DNA of 64,000 bases from Pochonia chlamydosporia 170 (Eukaryota > Ascomycota > Sordariomycetes > Hypocreales > Clavicipitaceae), in contig NC_035791.1 in NCBI RefSeq assembly GCF_001653235.2, positions 3,286,001-3,350,000 of the forward strand. The letters run 5' to 3'. The notes under the pieces are model-generated. The model saw nothing but the letters and a program-made list of their open reading frames with translations. It was not told the DNA's origin and searched no databases. Positions 59,701-64,000 of this stretch are shown here, one piece after another. The position numbers and the translations under genes are program-made. Positions within the stretch are counted from its first letter, which is position 1; each line of letters opens with the position of its first letter.

Positions 59701-62644
59701 AACTTGCTTTCCAGGATGGCAAGTGAGCCCCATCCCTGATGGACAATTTGCGCATTGTTTGGAAGCTAACGGATGTGCAAGGAATATTTGATTCTTGTCC
59801 GAACTACTGCTCCGGAATCAACAGACGCAGGCCGCTCTTTCGTTCATCAGCAAGCAGAACGTGGATCTGGAACGGCATTGGTACACCTGCTGAAGACCAT
59901 GCAACGAGACTTATAGGCGAGATGAAAATGTTCGAAAGATGACAAAAAGCTAACATAGACTGTAGAAAGAAGCATTTTTTTCGGGGCGTTGACGGAGTCA
60001 ACAATTCGATCAAGGCCGACTTGACCTCGGTGGCGTCGCCAGCGGCCCAAGTGTGCCAATCCGCCACCATGATCCAAGCACTTGAGGTCTTATTTACTCC
60101 TGCCGCAGGGCTAGAGCATCGTAGCTTTGGCCCTGAATTCTTCTACATACTGCTGTAGTCCTGGATTGCACCACGTGCGACCAGACTGTAGCCGGCAATG
60201 GGATCGTTCATAGTCAACCACCTAGCGCCGCAATCTGTTCACCATACCCCCTTCAATAACGATGGGGCTCATAACGACCAGGAGCCCCGAATTATGGCGG
60301 AAAATGCTGACTTGGAGAAATATGTGAGCACGATGATCTTACAGATTTCGCTAGGTCGTCGAATATAGTCTCTTGTCATTGGAACACTCACAGGATACAG
60401 GAAGAAGCTACCAACGAACAACTTTGCCAGGCGGCTGATACTTATAGTGACTATCGCCACCCCCCCCCCCCGACAACCAAAACCCTCCACTACCGGACCC
60501 ACACTTTTGCCTGTTCTTACTTTGACGGGTAGACCCTATTATTATGATTGGCCAGATCCGCAGCCACCGATACTAGCACCATAATGATGCCGGACATTTT
60601 TGCCGAATCCTTGTCCTTCATCTCCTCTGTATGCAGTACTCTGTTCTGTGTATGCACAGCAGAAAGTTGCCCCCCCCCTCCAAATCAGTCAACGACCAGG
60701 AATGTCTTTGTGGGCGTCGAGCACACCCAATACGATGGAGAGCAGGACAGCTACAGTGTGATGAGGCGCACAAGACCGCGAACTCCTCAGAGCCGTTCCA
60801 TTGCTTGAGCCTTCTCATCGGTTGTCACACAACCTCAGCTTGTTTGAGGCGGACTTGTACGACACCATCTTTTAACCTCAGCTCGTGATGCTGCTGCCCG
60901 GAATCCAAATATTGGCAGACACGGAATAGGGCATATCTCGGCCGAATAAACCCACAGAGCAGCCATATCCTGTTCGCTCCATGGCTCCAAGGGGCGCAAC
61001 CAAGACACTTGGCCAGTCCTACATTAGCACAATCTGATAATCTCGCACAGACATTGAAAACACGTGAGAGACATCCTATGCCTAGGTACTCCGTACTTGG
61101 TAGGGATATCGCTACAACTGCGGAGTAGTATGAGTATTGTTTCATCCTCCTCGCAAGACCACAACATAACGAATGGGCAAAAGGGTTCAATAGCCCTGCC
61201 ACGAAGCTTAGGATTCCGTACTCCCAGCCCCCTACATGACCAAATGGTCCCGTACGTGAGAGACGCCGACATCTGTTGGTTGTTTGTTGGCATACGCACA
61301 CTTTCGATCCTTCGCGTCATGCCTTAATCTAAAACGAACTGCTGGCCCCAAGTTCCCTTCAAGCTTGGTTCGTGGCTATCTCCACACTAGATACGTGGGC
61401 CTGTGCCGTGTGCATCCAACCCTCTTGTTCCTTGTCTGGGACACCCACGATCCTCTCGTTTGTTTTCATCGCCACAGTGATGTAAGAAACCCAGCTAACA
61501 ACGTCATCATACACCAGTTTCTGCCATTTTGGGACGCTGATGCTGAGGACTACTCGACATTTGGCTATACCTTCGCCTCAAATTTCGCCACAGGTCGCCA
61601 ACAAAGATTGGTTGTTGGCCACAGTACTCTGTACGTAGCAGACGAACGCATTGTCAACCTTCACCCCAGTTGCCTCTGATGAGTACTTGGTATGAACCGT
61701 CAGCCGCAAGTCTGTTGAGATACTTGTTTGCGCTGCAATCCTACACATGCTGTGACACGGAGATCAGGGGAAAGATGACCGGTTTCAAGCGGTGTCCTTG
61801 CGAAGTTCTAGACGTTATTCATTAAGTGAACCGAAATCTGGCGGGGCTGACTAGCCTTACAGCCATGCTATCTCTCTAAGATAATGCACATTCCCGGAAT
61901 ATTGTATACATCCATTTGACTCAGAATCAACAAAAGAGCAGGGGAAAGTAAGTAAAAACAATGGACTTGCTTGCCACAGACACCAGGACTCTGCCGGTAA
62001 TATTGCCCGTAGGCCCGCCAAAAAAAAAAAAAAAACGCAAAGATCACCGCAATGGATCTGCAACGACACCCTCTATGAGCCAGTGAGAGAAGTACGCAGT
62101 CTGCAAGAGACGAGAACAAAAGAAACGCAAATGCGGGACAATGTATTGTCATCAGTTTCTTTCCTCACAATAATTTGTGCAGTAGTGAAAAATCGTGCTG
62201 CAGATCGCCCTCACCTCTGTTAAGCGGTCAATATCTAAGCGCATTGCCAATGAGGCGTGTAAGACTGGTGGAACTTGCACATAACAAGCATTTCGTCCTC
62301 CAGCAGTCAGATCCAGAACAGGCAATTCGAAGCAGGGCACCGGCTTTGGCCTATTTTAGTCGCCAGGCGCGATGACGGCGACTTGTGATGCTCCTAGCCG
62401 TGTTTGCCTCCGGGGACTTGTTGGGGGCCGAGTCAGTAATATGCCTGATTCTTCGGCCGGCATGACGAAAATAAGCACAAGCATGTTGGTTGCAACAGTA
62501 ATGTGTCTGCGCAATCCCAAGGCTTTGGTCGTCGGCTGGCCGCCATCAGGGCTCTTGTCCAAGCTCAGTGTTGGAAGAACGTGTGGAACAGATTGGGCTG
62601 ATGGGTTGATTAGATATCTGATTAGGCTCCTCGAGGTGGCCCCT
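53721..62644. other. 8.9-kb stretch with no recognisable gene
   Basis: After the PKS-NRPS promoter I find no coding region with a known domain or coherent exon chain on either strand. Open frames up to about 200 codons occur (for example 55348-55959 plus, 56275-56685 minus) but look random. Several short palindromic tracts based on CCTAGGTA appear (near 55135, 58000, 58070, 58475 and 61080). Poly-C runs at about 60460-60471 and 60667-60674 and a poly-A run near 62020-62035 are present. No transporter, thioesterase or trans-acting enoyl reductase for the PKS-NRPS is seen. Confidence 0.45.
53824..53832 (-). promoter_or_regulatory. TATA box of the PKS-NRPS gene
   Basis: ATATATATA on the minus strand lies about 105 bases upstream of the start codon. 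Confidence 0.5.
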
Positions 62645-64000
62645 TCAGCACGGCCTCTTATTATTGGACGTATTGTCAAAGTAATACAGGACAGAATCCA
62701 TGTCGGATCCAGCCGTTGCCGTCTCCATCCCCATTTCAGGCCAGTCCCATTGTACTCCAGACATGGGTCCAGATATGTCGAAATCCATCACACCCGGCAT
62801 TTGTGGGTACCAAGCAGTCTGCATGTCAACCAGGTCAGAGATGCTGAGATGGTCTCCTCCAGAGACACCAAGAGCACTTGGGTCAAGGGCAGAGTGGAAC
62901 AGCTCGTCAGCGGCGGCCCAATCAGGCTTGTGGAGTTCATCCACGGGCGTGTAGGGGATAGAGCTCCTCCCAGAGTCTGACGGAGCCATCGATGGATGCA
63001 TAGGACGATGGCGACTCGTTGTGTCCATAGGCGAGATGAACGAAGACGTAGAGTCGATCATGGCAGTTGTTGCTGTTGACGTGCAGTCTGATTCGGGTCC
63101 GGAAATAACTTGTGGGCTGCTATGAAGAGGGGATTGTGGCATGGAATTCCCAGACCTGCTGCTGCCATCAGGGGATGAGACTCCAGAAGAGGCGGAACCA
63201 GATCGGGATCCACCAACGAAAAGTCGCACACAGACCCTGAGCTGCTTTCGCACAGTCCTTGAGGACCTGCCTTGGTTCAGGAAGTCATTTTGGCTCGCTG
63301 CGTACAGCTTCTTGGCAATGATTTGCAGGTTGCTGTCATAAGCATGCATCATTGGTAGTTCCATGAGCAAAGCCCCCATCTTCTTCTTGGTATGAATGAG
63401 GCTAAGCGCGCGTGCACAGGTGTCCAATGCGAGGCAAAATAGGTCGGGAAAGGAGGAACGTAAAGATGGTGTGACGCTAAACAGGTCCTGTGGTTGATCT
63501 GCAATCATTCCAAAAATCTGCAAGATTTCCTGGCTTGACACACAAAATCTTTCCACTACTTCGGCTGGCATGCCCTCGTCAGGCTGTCCCTGTGGCAGTG
63601 TTGGAAACAAAAAGTGAATTGCCATAGTATGATAGACAAGTAGGACCAGACTTCTTGACGAAATCTCGGTAACTTGTCTGTTGAGAATGTGTATGCTTTC
63701 CATCAGGACTCTATTGATTTCGCGGCACACTGATCCCACGTCTTGTGAAGGCTTGCCTTGCTGGATACGTTGTAGAGCAAGAAGAGGTGCTTCTTGCCAA
63801 AAGTCTGTTTGTGGGGTCTCAGTCATATCGGCATCATGTGGATAGAGAGCAAAGATGTAAGCAATGACGCTGGCAATGTGAGCGAGAGGCCACATTTCCC
63901 GGATGACAGATTTCTGTTTCTGCAAGGTGCTGAAATTTTCCGACACCATGTCCAATTGGATAATAACAGAGGATGCTTCGGTAACAGGGAGAAATATAGA
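62645..64000 (-). CDS. Probable fungal transcription factor, C-terminal part (runs off right edge)
   Basis: The frame is open from the right edge to the stop at the left end, giving about 450 residues of a protein whose N-terminus lies outside the window. The helical part (VIREMWPLAHIASVIAYIFA, INRVLMESIHILNRQV, SLVLLVYHTMAIHFLF, LFCLALDTCARALSLIHTKK) resembles the middle/C-terminal region of Zn2Cys6 regulators. A long Ser/Thr/Pro-rich stretch (GSRSGSASSGVSSPDGSSRS) and an acidic Asp/Met/Trp-rich end (VMDFDISGPMSGVQWDWPEM) look like an activation region. No DNA-binding domain is visible inside the window, so the class is inferred. It could regulate the PKS-NRPS region, but 8.9 kb of gene-free DNA lies between. 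Confidence 0.6.
   Translation of the reverse strand, partial: SIFLPVTEASSVIIQLDMVSENFSTLQKQKSVIREMWPLAHIASVIAYIFALYPHDADMTETPQTDFWQEAPLLALQRIQQGKPSQDVGSVCREINRVLMESIHILNRQVTEISSRSLVLLVYHTMAIHFLFPTLPQGQPDEGMPAEVVERFCVSSQEILQIFGMIADQPQDLFSVTPSLRSSFPDLFCLALDTCARALSLIHTKKKMGALLMELPMMHAYDSNLQIIAKKLYAASQNDFLNQGRSSRTVRKQLRVCVRLFVGGSRSGSASSGVSSPDGSSRSGNSMPQSPLHSSPQVISGPESDCTSTATTAMIDSTSSFISPMDTTSRHRPMHPSMAPSDSGRSSIPYTPVDELHKPDWAAADELFHSALDPSALGVSGGDHLSISDLVDMQTAWYPQMPGVMDFDISGPMSGVQWDWPEMGMETATAGSDMDSVLYYFDNTSNNKRPC

Overview
The window is genomic DNA from a filamentous ascomycete. Supporting signs are short (about 50-90 nt) GT-AG introns in most genes, CT-rich and TATA-bearing promoters, and fungal families such as a HET-domain protein, an HsbA-type surface protein, Zn2Cys6 regulators and an iterative PKS-NRPS. 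The gene set fits a Sordariomycete, probably Hypocreales, but that placement is inference. Exon structures were rebuilt by eye from splice signals and reading-phase arithmetic; every complete spliced gene keeps its frame except the carboxypeptidase, which contains a 5-N assembly gap.

Left part (1-24 kb), housekeeping and surface functions: glutamine synthetase (+), whose start codon is alone in a 3-nt first exon; a near-perfect 114-bp-arm inverted repeat; a secreted beta-propeller-like protein (+); an S10 serine carboxypeptidase (-); an amino-acid permease (-); an HsbA-like cell-wall protein (+); a small lysine-rich protein (+); and a HET-domain protein (+). Long gene-free stretches separate them.

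Middle part (24-34.6 kb), an apparent aromatic-compound cluster: a Zn2Cys6 regulator (+), a fumarylacetoacetate-hydrolase-family enzyme (-), a class I extradiol ring-cleavage dioxygenase (-), a phenol-hydroxylase-type FAD monooxygenase (+) and a cytochrome P450 (+). Hydroxylation, ring cleavage and hydrolysis form a logical sequence. A 14-bp motif (GTCGGTCGAATTTC) occurs exactly in the dioxygenase/monooxygenase divergent promoter and, reversed, upstream of the P450. A 12/14 variant lies upstream of the regulator. This suggests one regulon.

Right part (35.5-53.7 kb), secondary metabolism: a cystathionine gamma-synthase-like PLP enzyme (+) and a 3890-residue highly reducing PKS-NRPS (-) with order KS-AT-DH-(vestigial MT)-ER-KR-ACP-C-A-PCP-R. 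Its ER keeps the NADPH motif, while its terminal reductase domain has YxxxR instead of YxxxK, so release by Dieckmann cyclisation is plausible. The PLP enzyme could supply a non-proteinogenic amino acid to the A domain. An 8.9-kb stretch with no recognisable gene follows, then the 3' part of a probable transcription factor (-) that runs off the right edge.
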